DNA of 64,000 nucleotides from Holothuria scabra (GCA_037179385.1 CM074185.1:12594866-12658865); one strand, 5' to 3'; counted from the first letter of the stretch, positions 23,774-34,924 are shown. Notes: generated by a model not told the origin, from the letters alone. Numbers and translations are program-made.

Positions 23774-23905
23774 TGACTAGCACCGCTGAGAACGAGGGGG
23801 GGGCCGGACGCCGCACGTCACCGACCCCAAGGCAGCCCTGGCGAAATGTCCATCCCTCAGAGAGACGTTGGTGAGGTAACACGATACAAAGGTAGAGGGT
23901 GTCTT

Positions 23906-24844
23906 CTAGGCAGCTGCCTTCATGATGTCATCCAGGCGGACCCCACAAAACCAGGCCGTCGAGGAGGCTCGGGCACGAAGGTGGTGGGCGTGCGCTGACT
24001 GGCCGTCCGAAACATGAGGGGTGATCAGGTTGACGAGCCACCTAGAAAGCCTGTCTTTAGAAGCCCTGGAATGGGGGGACTTCGGCAGGAGGAAGAGGGC
24101 GTCTGTTTTCCTAACTGGCTTGGTCCGTTCCAGGTACCATTTAAGAGACCTCACCGGGCAGACCTTTCTGTCTTCCGAAATGGAGGAGGAGGACGCTATG
24201 ACAGGAAGGAACGCCTCAGCCGGGGTGAAGGACACCGCCTCGTTCTTCGTGAGGAACTGAGGGTCTGGTACCAGGAAGACACCGTTATTGCTGAGACGAA
24301 GGAGGTTCTTATCCACCGACAGGGCGTGAAGTTCGCTGCGCATCCTTGCCAAAGCAGCTGCTACCAGGAACAAAGTCTTGTAGGTAAGGTGCTCAAGTGT
24401 CGCATTGTGGATCGGTTCGTACGGGCTAGAAGCCAGTTTGGCGAGGACGTCATTGATCGACCAAGCCGGAACTAGGGGTTTACGAGGAGGTCTGCGATGG
24501 AACATTCCCTTGAGCAAATGAGTGATCGCTGCACTGGTACTCATAGTGGAGCCGTCATGGAACCCTGAATGTATGGAAGCAATAGCTGACCTGTAATTGC
24601 GGATAGTATTAACTTGTCTTCCTTCCTTGAAGAGGGTGAGCAGAAAGTCCGAAATTGTCTCTAACGAAGCCTCCAAGGGATCCACATTTCTCTCCTTCGC
24701 CCACTGTCTAAAACGCTGAAGTCCTGAACCGTAAGTGGACCTGGTGGACGGGCGTCTAGCGTCTGCTGCAATCCTTGCAGCTTCCTGTGAAAGGCCCTGA
24801 TCTTCAAAGTGTCTGACGAAAGTTTCCAGGCTGCTAGATGCTAG
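23906..24844 (-). pseudogene. DIRS tyrosine recombinase, truncated by a stop before the catalytic Tyr
   Basis: This is the integrating enzyme of the element, a phage-integrase-like site-specific recombinase. It occupies the last ~313 residues of a 621-codon open frame (25771-23906) whose earlier part overlaps RNase H. The N-terminal DNA-binding part includes ARRPSTRSTYGSGLQRF. The catalytic part includes the first arginine box (ARMRSELHAL, residue 478 of the long frame) and the HxxR box (HHLR, residues 596-599). The frame then hits TAG at 23906-23908, where this family normally has tryptophan. Reading past it, the frame stays open with KTPSTFVSCYLTN, whose Tyr codon is 23876-23878, and reaches a stop at 23777-23779. 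This protein therefore lacks its nucleophile unless the stop is read through. The true start codon is unclear because it overlaps the RNase H frame. Confidence 0.85.
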
Positions 24845-26640
24845 ATGGGTTGGGTGAGTAGGTTGCCCTTGAGCGGAAGCTGGAAAGGTAGATCCACTAG
24901 TAACTGAAGGAGAATTGGGAACCAGGCTTGTCTCGGCCAAAGAGGGGCCACTAGAAGGACGTCCCACCGAGATTCTCTGATCTTCAGGAAGGACCCGCTG
25001 GATCAGACACCAAGGGGGGAAAGTGTACACGTAAAGACCGTCCCACGACAGTGACAACGCGTCCGTTGCCCATGCTTGCAGGTGATAGAACCTGGTGCAA
25101 TAAACTGGAAGTTTGTTGTTGTTCGGAGATGCGAAGAGATCCACTGACGGGCAGCCGTACATGTCGAAGAGTAGGTTGGCCCAGGCTTGTGAGAGAGACC
25201 ACTCTGTCTCCCGCAGAGTGCCCCTTGACAGCGCATCTGCCATGACGTTCTTGCTCCCTGCCAGGTGGGAAGCCCTGATGGAGACATGTGCAGCAGTTCC
25301 CAAGTTTTCTTGCAGAGGGGAAGAGATCTGGTTCCCCCCTTGGCGATTGATGTACGCCACAGTAGTAGTGGAGTTGTCGCAGAGGATCGTGACCACCCGA
25401 TTCTGAAGGTCGTACTTCCACTTGTCGATGGTTAGACAGACCGCTTCCATCTCTAAGATGTTGATGTGAGGGAGGGGACTTCCCTCGGACCATAGACCCT
25501 CCGCTGTGGAAGAACGCCAGACTGCTCCCCATCCCAGAAGGCATCCATAGTGATGACCGTTGACAGCTGCTGGTCCTGGAAGGGGACGCCTGAAGTCAGA
25601 TTGGACTGGATGGTCCACCAAAGCAAGTGGGTCTTGATCTCCTGATCCAGAGGGACCCTCTTCTGGAGGGGGTCTTGCGACGGGGTGAAAAATCGGAGGA
25701 GGTAAACCTGGATTGGCCTCATAAACAGCCGGCAGTCGGAACCACGTCCACAAGACTTGCGAGAAGACCAAGAACCTGAAGCCAAAGTCTTACGGGAGCC
25801 ACTCTGCGAGCAAGCAGGCGGTAGATTGTTTCTCTGAGGGAGTTGAGTCTGTCCTCCATCGGAAAGGCCTTGCCTGAGATGAAATCGATAGATGCTCCCA
25901 GGTAACAGACTCTCTGTGATGGGAGTAGGGAAGACTTCTCCCTGTTGATTACCCAGCCTAAGAACTCGAGGAGGGAAACCACGTAATCTGCTAAGACCAA
26001 GGTCGCTTCTTTGGAGGGACCTAGGAGAAGCCAGTCGTCTGGATAGGCGTGTACGTTGAGACCCTTTCGTCGGAGGAAGGCGAGAACTACCCTTGTAACT
26101 CTAGTGAACACTCTTGGTGCTGTGGAAAGGCCAAACGGAAGAGCTTGGAAAGCGAAGTCTCTGTTCTTGTAGCGGAAGGCTAAAAACCTCTGGTGGTCAG
26201 TGTGAATTGGAACATGTAAATAAGCATCTTTCAGGTCCAGAGAGCAGGCCCAATGACCCCGACGAAGGGTGGGAAGTATTGACTTGAGTGTTTCCATCCT
26301 GAATCTCTTGGGTCTCACGAAGAGTTTGTTGAGAGGCTTCAGATTCAAAATGGGCCTCCAGGAGTCGGGCTACTTTGGTGTGAGGAAAAGGGACGAGCCG
26401 TACAGAGGACCTTGGGGGTCCGGGAAGATTGCACATTTCTGGAGAAGGCCCAGGATCTCTTCCTCGAGTGCATGTCTTTGATCCCGATCTCTTGGAACTG
26501 GAGTGGTTCTGAAAAAATCCTGTGCAGGTGGAGGAGCTGTAAACTCTATCCTGTACCCGAAAAACAGCAGGTTCCTGACCCATGGGTCCGGATCTAGGAT
26601 CTCCCACCTTTTTGCAAAGTCTTGAAGTCCCCCCCCTACC
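24841..26640 (-). pseudogene. DIRS reverse transcriptase / RNase H, frame broken
   Basis: This copies the element's RNA into DNA and degrades the RNA strand. The frame overlaps the end of gag in the -1 frame and reads through a conserved leader (GYRIEF, EEILGLLQKCAIF, GSSLFLTPK). It meets TAG at 26370-26372, then continues as SWRPILNLKPLN. RT motifs follow: A (SLDLKDAYLHVPI), B (ALPFGLSTAPRVF), C (AYPDDWLL; proline at the variable position) and D (LGWVINREKS). Near 25735-25745 the frame must shift to continue as MRPIQVYLL. A second break lies near 25535-25543, before GWGAVW. RNase H residues then appear: LEMEA, CDNSTT, ADALSR. A third break near 24985-24993 leads to the C-terminal VLLVAPLWPRQAW and the stop at 24841-24843. 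Four lesions make this copy non-functional. Confidence 0.87.
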
Positions 26641-28087
26641 GCCGGGAGAGGTGCGGTACGGAGGGCAGCCCTAGGGGTTGAGATGGAACAGAACTGGGGC
26701 CCCTCCTGGAAGTACCTCTAGTTTGGGCCTTAGAAGCTGGTCTCGGGAATCCTGACGTTTGGCGAGGCTGGCGTCGAGACTGGCCTAGGGGCCTTTGGCG
26801 AAACGAAGTGGCCGTGCGAGGCCCGTGGCTCTGAGAATAAGGGAGAGATCTTGAAGAGATGTTCAAACTACCTCGTCGAGAACGCGGAGGAGAGCGTCTG
26901 GGCTTTGGCGGTCTGCGCTCCGGGGGGATGCTGAAGTTGGCTTTGTTCAGGTCCTTCCTCCTCTTGACCTCTCGGTCCCACTGCTCCTCAAACTTACCGG
27001 CGAACAAGTCCGGACCGGAGCTAGGGAGTTCGGCAAATCTACGCTTGATGTCATCTGAGGGAAGGCGGATAGAGTCCAGAGCAATCCCTCTTCTCTCACT
27101 TGAGGCCCAAACTGCTATTTTTGCAAACTGGTCATAGGAAAGCCGGACAACGGGACCCAGAAGATTAATCAAAGCGGCCGTATCCTTCCTCGAAACTTCG
27201 GGAGTAGACTGTCTAAAGGACTTCACCAGGACTTCCGTCAGCAAAAGGAGAGAGGATGCGAACTTAAGCCCCATGCGGGCAGCCATACCCACACCGTCCC
27301 AAGACTTCAGCGACTTCTTTACAGGTAACGCCTTGAAGTTCCCTTTAGAATCGACCGCACCTGCCGCCTTTAAATGGTCAAAGCAAGCTGTGGGAATGGG
27401 GGGCGGGGAGAAAAAATTCTTCCAAAGTTCTTCCTCAACATAAAAATTGGAAGCCTGTTTCTTGGGAAAGGCCCTCCAGGGCTTGAGAGAAGCCTGCACA
27501 TCAAAACGGTCCAGGCATTCCGCATCAACCGGCATGGAAACTCTTCTAGAGGAAGCTGGTTTGTTCAGAGAAAGACGAGAGCGTCTAGAAGGATCAGGGG
27601 CTGGAACCGGTTCCACCAGGAACCCCAGCTGGCGTCTAACAATGTCTACAGCCTTCTCGAAAGCCTCTCTGGAAAAATCTGTGCCCAGGATAGGGGCCTC
27701 ATCCTCTGAGGAGTCCTGGTGCTCTGATGAGAGTGGATCTATGTCCTCCAGATCCTGACCTTGAGCTGGAAAACCCATATTAAAGTCCCGTTCTTGATCT
27801 GGATCAGAGGCAGACGGAGATGAAGGAGCATCTGCAAGTGAGGCCTGACCTTCCCCTATCAGCGAAACCGTCCGGGGAGTGACGAAACTTGGGGCCGAAG
27901 TCGAAGGACCGGCGGAGGTGGACGCCTGAGAGGGTTGAGACTGTACGATATTCTGGCTATGTGCTGCTAACTGGTTCACAGAATGAGTCAGTGTTGAAAT
28001 TAACTGGGCGGTGGCCTCTGTCGGAAAGGTATTCCTGTGGTGTCGCTTGAGTCTTCTGCGCTGTCTGTGGCCTGAAGACGACGCTTC
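26636..28087 (-). pseudogene. DIRS gag-like ORF, main part
   Basis: This is the presumed nucleic-acid-binding structural protein of the element. The frame is open from the TAA at 28088-28090 down to TAG 26636-26638. The first 100 residues are Ser/Pro/Gln-rich and acidic. A folded-looking central part follows, containing LDRFDVQASLKPWRAFPKK, FYVEEELWKNFF and AALINLLGPVVRLSYDQFAK. The last ~90 residues are strongly basic and Arg/Pro/Ser-rich, suited to RNA binding. No ATG occurs near the 5' end of this segment; an RRRLKRHHR cluster just after the upstream TAA looks like a nuclear localisation signal. The frame therefore probably continued through the region at 28088-28630, which is in the same frame. 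The end overlaps the RT frame in -1 phase, so RT may be made by frameshifting. Confidence 0.72.
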
Positions 28088-28630
28088 TTAGAAGAGGCTG
28101 GGGAACAATGTCTCTTGCGGCTTCTTCTCAGGAGCCTCGACGAAAACGTCTGACTCTATGAGTGGAGAAAACTCCTGACGGGAAGGGCGGGGTCCCTGAG
28201 GCGAGCCCGCCCACCGGAGACCAGAGCAACTATGGGCCTGAAGGCCTGACACACCAGGAACCGAAACTGACGGAACCGGCAACTGATGGGCTGAAGCTGA
28301 TAACACGGCAGCCAAGGAAACTGAGGGGGCTGTGGCAGACACAACAGATATCCCCTGGGTCAGTTGCAGTGATGACTGAAGTGAGGTAGACTGGAACTGA
28401 AAATCCTGAGCCGAAGTCGAAGACGGAGCTGAGGTAGACAGTAAGGAAGAGTCCAGAGGAGGATTTGTTTGTGGGGGAATGGTACCACAACCTCCTGGGG
28501 GATTTGTTTGTGGCAGAACGGTACCACATCCCCCTGGTAGCTGATCAGCCTGTGACATTCCACTGTCACAACCGGATCTACGGCCCACAGACCCGGTAGT
28601 TAAGTTGCGTTGGGTCCTTCCAATCTCCAA
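28088..28630 (-). pseudogene. DIRS gag N-terminal linker, Ser/Pro/Gln-rich
   Basis: This open frame is in the same phase as the main gag part and ends at TAA 28088-28090. Its composition is low-complexity (Ser, Pro, Gln, Val). It contains a local duplication, in protein GGCGTVLPQTNPP followed by GGCGTIPPQTNPP (DNA about 28456-28540). The end (VEAPEKKPQETLFPSLF) leads straight to the basic cluster on the other side of the stop. I read the TAA as a disabling mutation in one original gag frame, though separate ORFs cannot be excluded. Confidence 0.5.
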
Positions 28631-28763
28631 TCCCTAGAGGACCAACCCTCACAAGCATTGCAAGTCCTGTCTCTAGTGCATGGTCTGCAGGCAGGACAGA
28701 CCTCGTGAAAATTCCAGGCTGCAAATGGTTGATACCTCTGGCACCTGGTACACTTAGGTTTGT
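28600..28763 (-). pseudogene. DIRS Cys-rich zinc-binding-like module upstream of gag
   Basis: In a different frame from the linker, this block reads KCTRCQRYQ, HEVCPACRPC and RTCNACEGWSSRDW. That is C-x2-C, then H-x2-C-x2-C-x2-C-x5-C-x2-C, followed by W. Similar Cys/His clusters begin the gag ORFs of many DIRS elements. The frame ends at TAA just after 28600, so joining it to the linker needs a frameshift or splicing. Immediately upstream (28764 onward) is a T-rich tract ending TTTTCTTGTCCAG, a good splice-acceptor match, so the module may be the start of an internal exon. Confidence 0.5.
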
Positions 28764-28908
28764 CTGGACAAGAAAATAAGGAATAAAAACAACAAAAACA
28801 ACACTGCCCCCACCCAAAGGGTGGGGGGGGGTAATAATAACACATACACAGGCAGAATTAAAGTAAAGCATTTAGATAAATCAGCATGAAAAACATCAAT
28901 ACAAATGA

Positions 28909-29056
28909 GGCACAATAACAATTAAGCCATACACCTGTAAAGCATAGTAGTAAATCAAATGGCAATACAATAACAAACAAGCTGTATCCCTGTAATACAG
29001 AGAATATATAAAGGTAACACAATAACAATCAAGTTGCATCCCCATAATACAAGTAG
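28909..29056 (-). repeat. Short tandem repeat in the DIRS 5' region
   Basis: Three imperfect units of about 50-65 bases share CACAATAACAA(T/A)CAAG, then a CATCCC/TATCCC core and TAATAC. They lie between the terminal repeat and gag. The rest of 28846-29763 has no convincing coding sequence; 29270-29520 is GC-rich leader-like sequence. Confidence 0.55.
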
Positions 29057-29763
29057 CATTCAAGAGGTTAGCAGTAACAAAGAAGTGAGAATGCAAGACG
29101 ATCAGAACAAAAACATTGTAAAGCTACGATCGATACCCAAACAATACATCACAGTAAGAGAGTGCAACAAGGCACAAAGCAACGATGTAGGCAAGCTAAC
29201 AGCAACGATACCTTGTCTACACCGTTCACCCGAAGGCGACGCAACAAAATGGCGTCGGACGGGTCGAGTGCGAGAAGGCTAAACTAGAAGGTCTACTCGC
29301 TCGGGGAAGCTGCGTAAGTGAAAAAATGAGCCAACATACACGGCTACCGGGAGGCCGGGAAGCCTGGTTCCGCCGGGAAAACTCCTGGGGAAACAAGAAA
29401 ACCCCTGGGGTGGGGGGGTTCCACCCGACTAAGACCCGAACGCGGGCCTACCGGACAGGCGGAGGGGAAAAGGCCGCTAAACAATGGCCCCGGAACCGCA
29501 GAACGCCAGCCTACCGCTAACTAATAACGCTAGCCTAACATGCTAACCAGGAGCCTAACCACCTAAACTCCCGAAGGAGTAGAATAAGAAAGAGGATACT
29601 CATCGTCTTCCTAGGAGGCTTGGCAGGGTTGACCATGATGTAACAAGAACTCGAAAGTAATATCCGATAAATTCCAAGTAATAAACCCACAAGGAAAGAA
29701 TCCAAGTTCAAGAAAGAATAACAAAAGTCGCCAGACATAAAACACATGTCTAAACGCGAGTTA

Positions 29764-29889
29764 GGCAAAATGGAGTATGAAGCCATAGGGTGTTATGCGC
29801 CCTCTGCTGGTAGGATATCCACGGTGTCAAAGGTTGCCAGACGGTAAGTATAGGTATAAATGGTATACATAGGGTGATAGGAGGTAGGT
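29764..29889 (-). repeat. DIRS inverted terminal repeat, right arm
   Basis: This is the reverse complement of 23233-23358 with three mismatches and no gaps. The outer 17 bases (29890-29906, GAGGAGCGAAATAGACT) are specific to this end and are matched by the second half of the internal complementary region. Confidence 0.92.
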
Positions 29890-30059
29890 GAGGAGCGAAA
29901 TAGACTGCTGCACCATGCATGCTCTCAATTTAACCATGAAAACATTTTCAACCAGAAAGCCAATAGGCCTAGTGATTCCTTGCCGCTGAAATGTAAGGCC
30001 TTCTTTTCACATTGACATTGCTTTGCAATGTTTTTCAATTAACAGGGCTCCATAATGTG

Positions 30060-30860
30060 CCCACAAAGTATACATGCAAGGCATCCAGTCTTCCTACATT
30101 GAGATCTCCCTTTTCCGTTGTGAACCCAAATGACATTTGACCTCCACCAAAAACTTCTGGGACTATTTATCACTATGTGCCATCTACATGACAAGTTAAA
30201 GGACCCTACAAGTGACCTTTCTTGAAGGACTGTGCAGGAAAGCTTGTCAGGCTTTGAACATGCTGACTCCAAACGAACTTTGACCTTTGGGAATATCAAT
30301 AGGGATCATCTACTCAATATGACCAATCCAACCACTAAATATGAGCACAGTCACATGTACCATTCTTGAGATATGTTTACGAAGTTCTGACCTTTTGAAC
30401 TCTCGTGACCCCAAATGACCTTTGATCTCCATCAAAAACAATAGGGATCATCTACTCAATAAGGCCAATGCACACACCAAATATAAGATTAGTCATACTT
30501 ACTCTTCTTGAGATACCGTGTTTACAAGCAATTTCTAAGGAATTTACCTATTGACCTCTCGTGACCCCAAATGATGTTTGACCTCCACGAAAATCAATAG
30601 GGATCATCTACTTAATATGAACAACCCACACACTAAATATGAGCATAGTCACATGTACCGTTCTCACGTACCGTTCTCACATGTATGGATCGTGTTTACA
30701 AAGTTTTGACCTTTTGACCTCTTGTGATCCCATATGACCTTTGATCTCCACCAAAAACAATAGGGATCATCTACTCAATATGGCCAATTATGCACACACC
30801 AAATATGAGATTAGTCACACTTACTCTTCTTGAGATACTGTGTTTACAAGCCAAAGCGTC
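30060..30860 (-). repeat. TGACCTTTGACCTC tandem array
   Basis: Four or more units of about 150 bases repeat CCAAATGACCTTTGATCTCC, CAATAGGGATCATCTACTCA and CTTGAGATA. This is the same kind of repeat as 20440-22510 in the opposite orientation, on the other side of the DIRS element. Confidence 0.75.
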
Positions 30861-32642
30861 ACATACACACACACACACACACAGGGCATACCTGTATTCA
30901 ATGCCTTACGGGTACGCAGAACTGTTCCCCGTAAGGAAGTGGTCGGAATTCCCTTTTAGCTGTTTATGTCACCAATCAGTTAACCACTGTAATCATTAGA
31001 TAGTTGATGGTTTGGTTACTATTAGTAAGGCTCAATTCAAACTTCCAAAATAAAACCTTTAGAACATAGACCTATTGTACAACTGTCCTTGAAATATATG
31101 TAATTTGCAGAAACATGATCACATCTGCTCTATGGCCTGCCCATCCCTCAATATCACTCTCAACAACACACAATTTGCATATTTAGCTCATGTTTATTCA
31201 TGTTAAATTGCAAATCAGAAACTATCCTGTAAAATGGGCAATTTTAACAGGTTTTCATGGAAATTACATTTAGGTTTTCTGGGTTTTACTTTTTAATGCT
31301 AGCTCAAGCATGAAGAACAGGGCCATATCCTTGCAAATATCATTTTCATTCCAGCAGAATGAACTATGATAAAGGTTCCACTTAACTAGATACACATGAC
31401 ACTCAAAGCGAAACCAAGATTTAGCCATCTCAAGGTGGCAACTAATAATGCAGAATCTATCAGAGAACTGAAATCAATCAAGCAAAAAGGTGTTTGCAAC
31501 CTTCAAAGACTATTTGCTCAATAGAGCAACAAGGCTGGTTTAAACGGGTTAATACACGCCTGCCCTTTTAAGGAAGTTTTCAACTATCAGACAAGCTGGA
31601 GTCAAATTGAGGTTGTCCAAAAATGTTTGGTTGGCAAAATAGAAGTGAATTATACAACTAACAAACAATACTGTATTTGATGTGTCTGCCAAAGAAGAGG
31701 AAAATTTATTTTCTTTATTGTACCTTTTTCCATTTTGTTCTCTTTCAGTGATAAATAGTAGTCAATATAATTGGCTCAGTACCACTTTGTAATAGCATTC
31801 TCCCTTGCAGATAGAGCTCTGGTCAATTACAAATAAAATCTACTTTCTCCATCAGACAACCTCACAGAGAGAAAGTGGTTGTCTACTGCAATTTTTGCAG
31901 ATCACAGTCCATTTGATTGCACTAGTACTAAATTTCAGCCCTGCCTCACTCTTGGAAAGTTTTGAGACCCAGGAGAGTTTCTTGGGAAATCTCATAAAGA
32001 AGCATGTTACAAAAGCTTTTGGGACTTTTGGGTATAAAAACTGCATTATACAGTGAAACAACATGCTGTCTGCACCTATTAAATCAGAGAATCAACTGAA
32101 GTGTTTGCAAGGATCCATCTTTGCAGAACTAACATGACCTTTCACGTACATGTGGGAAAATTGTGATTCACATCTAGAGCACCATTGGTGCTGAAGCTCA
32201 AACCTGTCGAATTACTGCACAGTGACGACTTCAATGCCAAGAAAATATCTGCTAATTTCTCTCAGGTAAAATGATACCTCAACTCAGCTTTTTGAACACA
32301 ACATGTAGCCCTATATTCAATGACCAACATGTCCAAGTTTTGTTACTATTCACTGTGACAAATGTGCTCTTGAGAGCATTAAAGGCAAATGTGAACAGAC
32401 ATGGTAGATAGATGGATAGACAGATAGACAGAGTGACCATTGCAGATCAAGCTCAAATAGCTCTTTAAGCTGGTTTGAGCTAAAAACTTGAGATCCACAT
32501 CAATGCTGGCTATCAATCTATTAGGCCTATCCTTCCCCCCTTTGAAAAAATATTTCATGACCTAAAATACCCTCATGCTTTTTCATAATAGCCTTTAAAT
32601 CAGAAGTTTTGGAGGGACTTAGTCTAGTCAAGCAACCTTCAA

Positions 32643-32824
32643 CAGGGAATATCCAGTATCGCATCGCAATTTGCTACACAAAAAGGCCAAGTTGCTATGC
32701 AAATTAAAAATTGTGTAGCAATTTTTTGTGTGCAAAACCCTTGCATTTTCACAAACAATGTGTGAAAAGACCTCACAAATCTTCAAAACTGCTATGCAAA
32801 ATTTGAATGCTAAATTATTCCCTG
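32643..32824. mobile_element. Short hAT-like MITE
   Basis: It begins CAGGGAATA and ends TTATTCCCTG, flanked by ACCTTCAA and CCCTTCAA, an 8-bp duplication with one mismatch. The interior repeats GCTA(C/T)(G/A)CAAA words such as TTGCTACACAAA and GCTATGCAAA. Confidence 0.72.
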
Positions 32825-33670
32825 CCCTTCAACACTGTTATGCCATCTCAAACCCCCACCAACTGCCCCAAAACACAATGACCCTGTCATCACTCTTTTA
32901 AATTTGATGAGGATTCAATTTTTCTTTGGTTGCTGGCTTGCATCATAAACAGGAAGCAGCAGACACTGCAAATTTATTTTTAAACATAAATTTGATACAT
33001 CCTATACATGTAGTTAGCATTCCACAGGCAATGAATCAAAGGCAAGTCAGCAGAGAAAAACTCTCCATTTTGGGAGAGTGCCACCTACAGTACTCAAGAC
33101 ATTGCCAGCATTCCACCATACATAGGACAGTCCATTTGTGAAAAAAGCATTACAGGTGAGACAAGTACTGTATTGGGGAATTAGATTATTTCCTCCTTCT
33201 CTAACACAGTAAACCTTACTCCTCATATTTCCCAAAATTAATTACTTACATATTTATAAATTTTATTCTTGAGCAACAAGCAACTAAATTTCTATCTGTG
33301 GGAAACTTATTTCTTGAAGGCTACCATACTGCCTTATTTTTGATAATCTATCACACTAAGTCAATTATTATTAATTTTAAAAGAATGAACTTTTCTTGAA
33401 AAACAAATGCAATATTTCCCTTTAAAACAATGACTGCATCAGAACCAAAAGAATTAATGGCATATATTGCTGCCCCAACATATGCTACTGAATGCACAGT
33501 ACTGGAAAGAATTAAATTTACAAGTGCAGTCCTATGCAAATGTAAACACTGGCATATTGTATTGACAGTTTTATGTCCCTACTGCTCATGTGCAGGCCTG
33601 CAGAACTGTACTTTGCATTGGGTGCAACATACAGACTGCTGGTACTTTGTCACTATACTTATTGCAACTA

Positions 33671-34924
33671 CAGGGAATAATTTAGTACAGAATTTTTGCA
33701 TAGCATTTTTGCGATACAAGTTCCATTTTGTGTAGCAATTTTCAAAATTTGCATAGCAATTTTCACTGTCATACTTTTCTTCTGTTATGCAGTACTCTGA
33801 TTCATGCCCAGATGCTATTCCCCGCTATGATACGGTGTTCAGTTATATGCTGAAACTAAACCTAAACATTGACTTAATGTGACAGCACTCTTCCACGAAA
33901 AGTCCTGTCTGCAATAATTCTTTATGGATCTGCAGAAACAAGGCACAAAATGCTGAGTTCAATTCCATATCGGACTGAATCAGCTCCTTGCTTTGACATA
34001 GGCCTTCAGTGTAAGGTCCTCCAGAGAGCGAGTCAAAAACATTCACTCAACAAGCTTGATGCACTGTGTGCTAACAAACTAGAACAGGGCCAGAAGACAG
34101 TCAGTAACCTTATTGTTGTTCTTCCACCATGATAATAAGCAGTTTGCATGCTTCTTAAATCGTGGGAATTTTCCTAAATTTCGATCTTGCAATCTGTTTC
34201 TAAAAGTGTTCTCAAACTTCTCATATGTATTACAAACAAGACCTACTGCTACAGTCTCATTCAGGGTAGTCAGAACGATGTCAATTTGAAAGATGTCCAA
34301 TATAATCAAATTTTCACAAATTTCATAAAATAATTATGAGGCACGTGTAAAATACTCCTACTAAGCCCTTCATACTATTTTCGAAAGATTAACCCCTGTA
34401 ATTTTGCCCTACGATGCTTTTTTCTTCTGAGTTGTTTGTGCTAGACCTTGCACTATCCTAACGTGTTTGCATATGGAGATGTGTAGGGCCTAGGCTGTCT
34501 CGTGTTTTATGTGGAAGATGGGAAGTCTCCGAGCTATCGTAACACTACCACGTACAGAGTGCCTCATACTTCATACACAGCTGCATACGTCGCACCATCG
34601 ACAATGTAACTAGCAGTGAATAGGTGCACGTAAAAGTTTCGTGAATTACCTTGCTGTTTTGAACACACTGAAGTGTCTGGGTTCTTTTAATCTTGCTGCT
34701 TTTTTACAGTGTTTCCTTGCTTGACAAGTGTGCGTGTACAAATTATATATTGAACAGTTATAGGCCTTCGTGCAGTATTCCCGTTGTCATTTCCATTCAC
34801 CGAGTACCGGAGCTTTTGCTCGGAAATTGTATCGCAAATTTTGCTACACATATTTTTATTTGTGTCGCAAATCTGTAACTTTGCATCGCATTTTGCGATG
34901 CGATACCGGATAAATTATTCCCTG
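33671..34924. mobile_element. Longer relative of the CAGGGAATA element
   Basis: It opens with CAGGGAATAATTTAG and GCATAGCAATTTT words and closes with GCATCGCATTTTGCGATGCG and TTATTCCCTG, the same termini as the 182-bp element at 32643. The flanks do not form a clean duplication, so the boundaries are less certain. No transposase frame is visible. Confidence 0.5.

Larger units (their letters stand above)
23190..29906 (-). mobile_element. DIRS-type tyrosine-recombinase retrotransposon, near full length, inactivated
   Basis: This 6.7 kb element carries the hallmarks of the DIRS order, all read leftward. The genes come in the order Cys-rich/gag, reverse transcriptase, RNase H, tyrosine recombinase. 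Inverted terminal repeats are 126 bases with three mismatches. An internal complementary region near the recombinase end matches the two outer extremities joined together. There are no LTRs, protease or DDE integrase. Family knowledge: DIRS elements copy RNA to a circular DNA and insert by tyrosine recombination without making target duplications, and none is evident here. The outer ends read GATT (left) and GACT (right), and the internal junction carries GACT. The element is far more GC-rich than the surrounding intron, which suggests fairly recent arrival. Coding damage is listed under the separate parts. Confidence 0.93.

Noticed and set aside
24014..24475. 153-codon plus-strand frame inside the DIRS element
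   Set aside because: It is antisense to the tyrosine recombinase, which has clear catalytic motifs in the opposite strand; the plus frame has none.
23190..29906. LTR retrotransposon or endogenous retrovirus
   Set aside because: No long terminal repeats, protease, DDE integrase or envelope; the inverted repeats, internal complementary region and tyrosine recombinase define DIRS.
20440..30860. CRISPR-like array
   Set aside because: Repeat units are long, diverged and lack the uniform short repeat-spacer pattern; the genome is eukaryotic.
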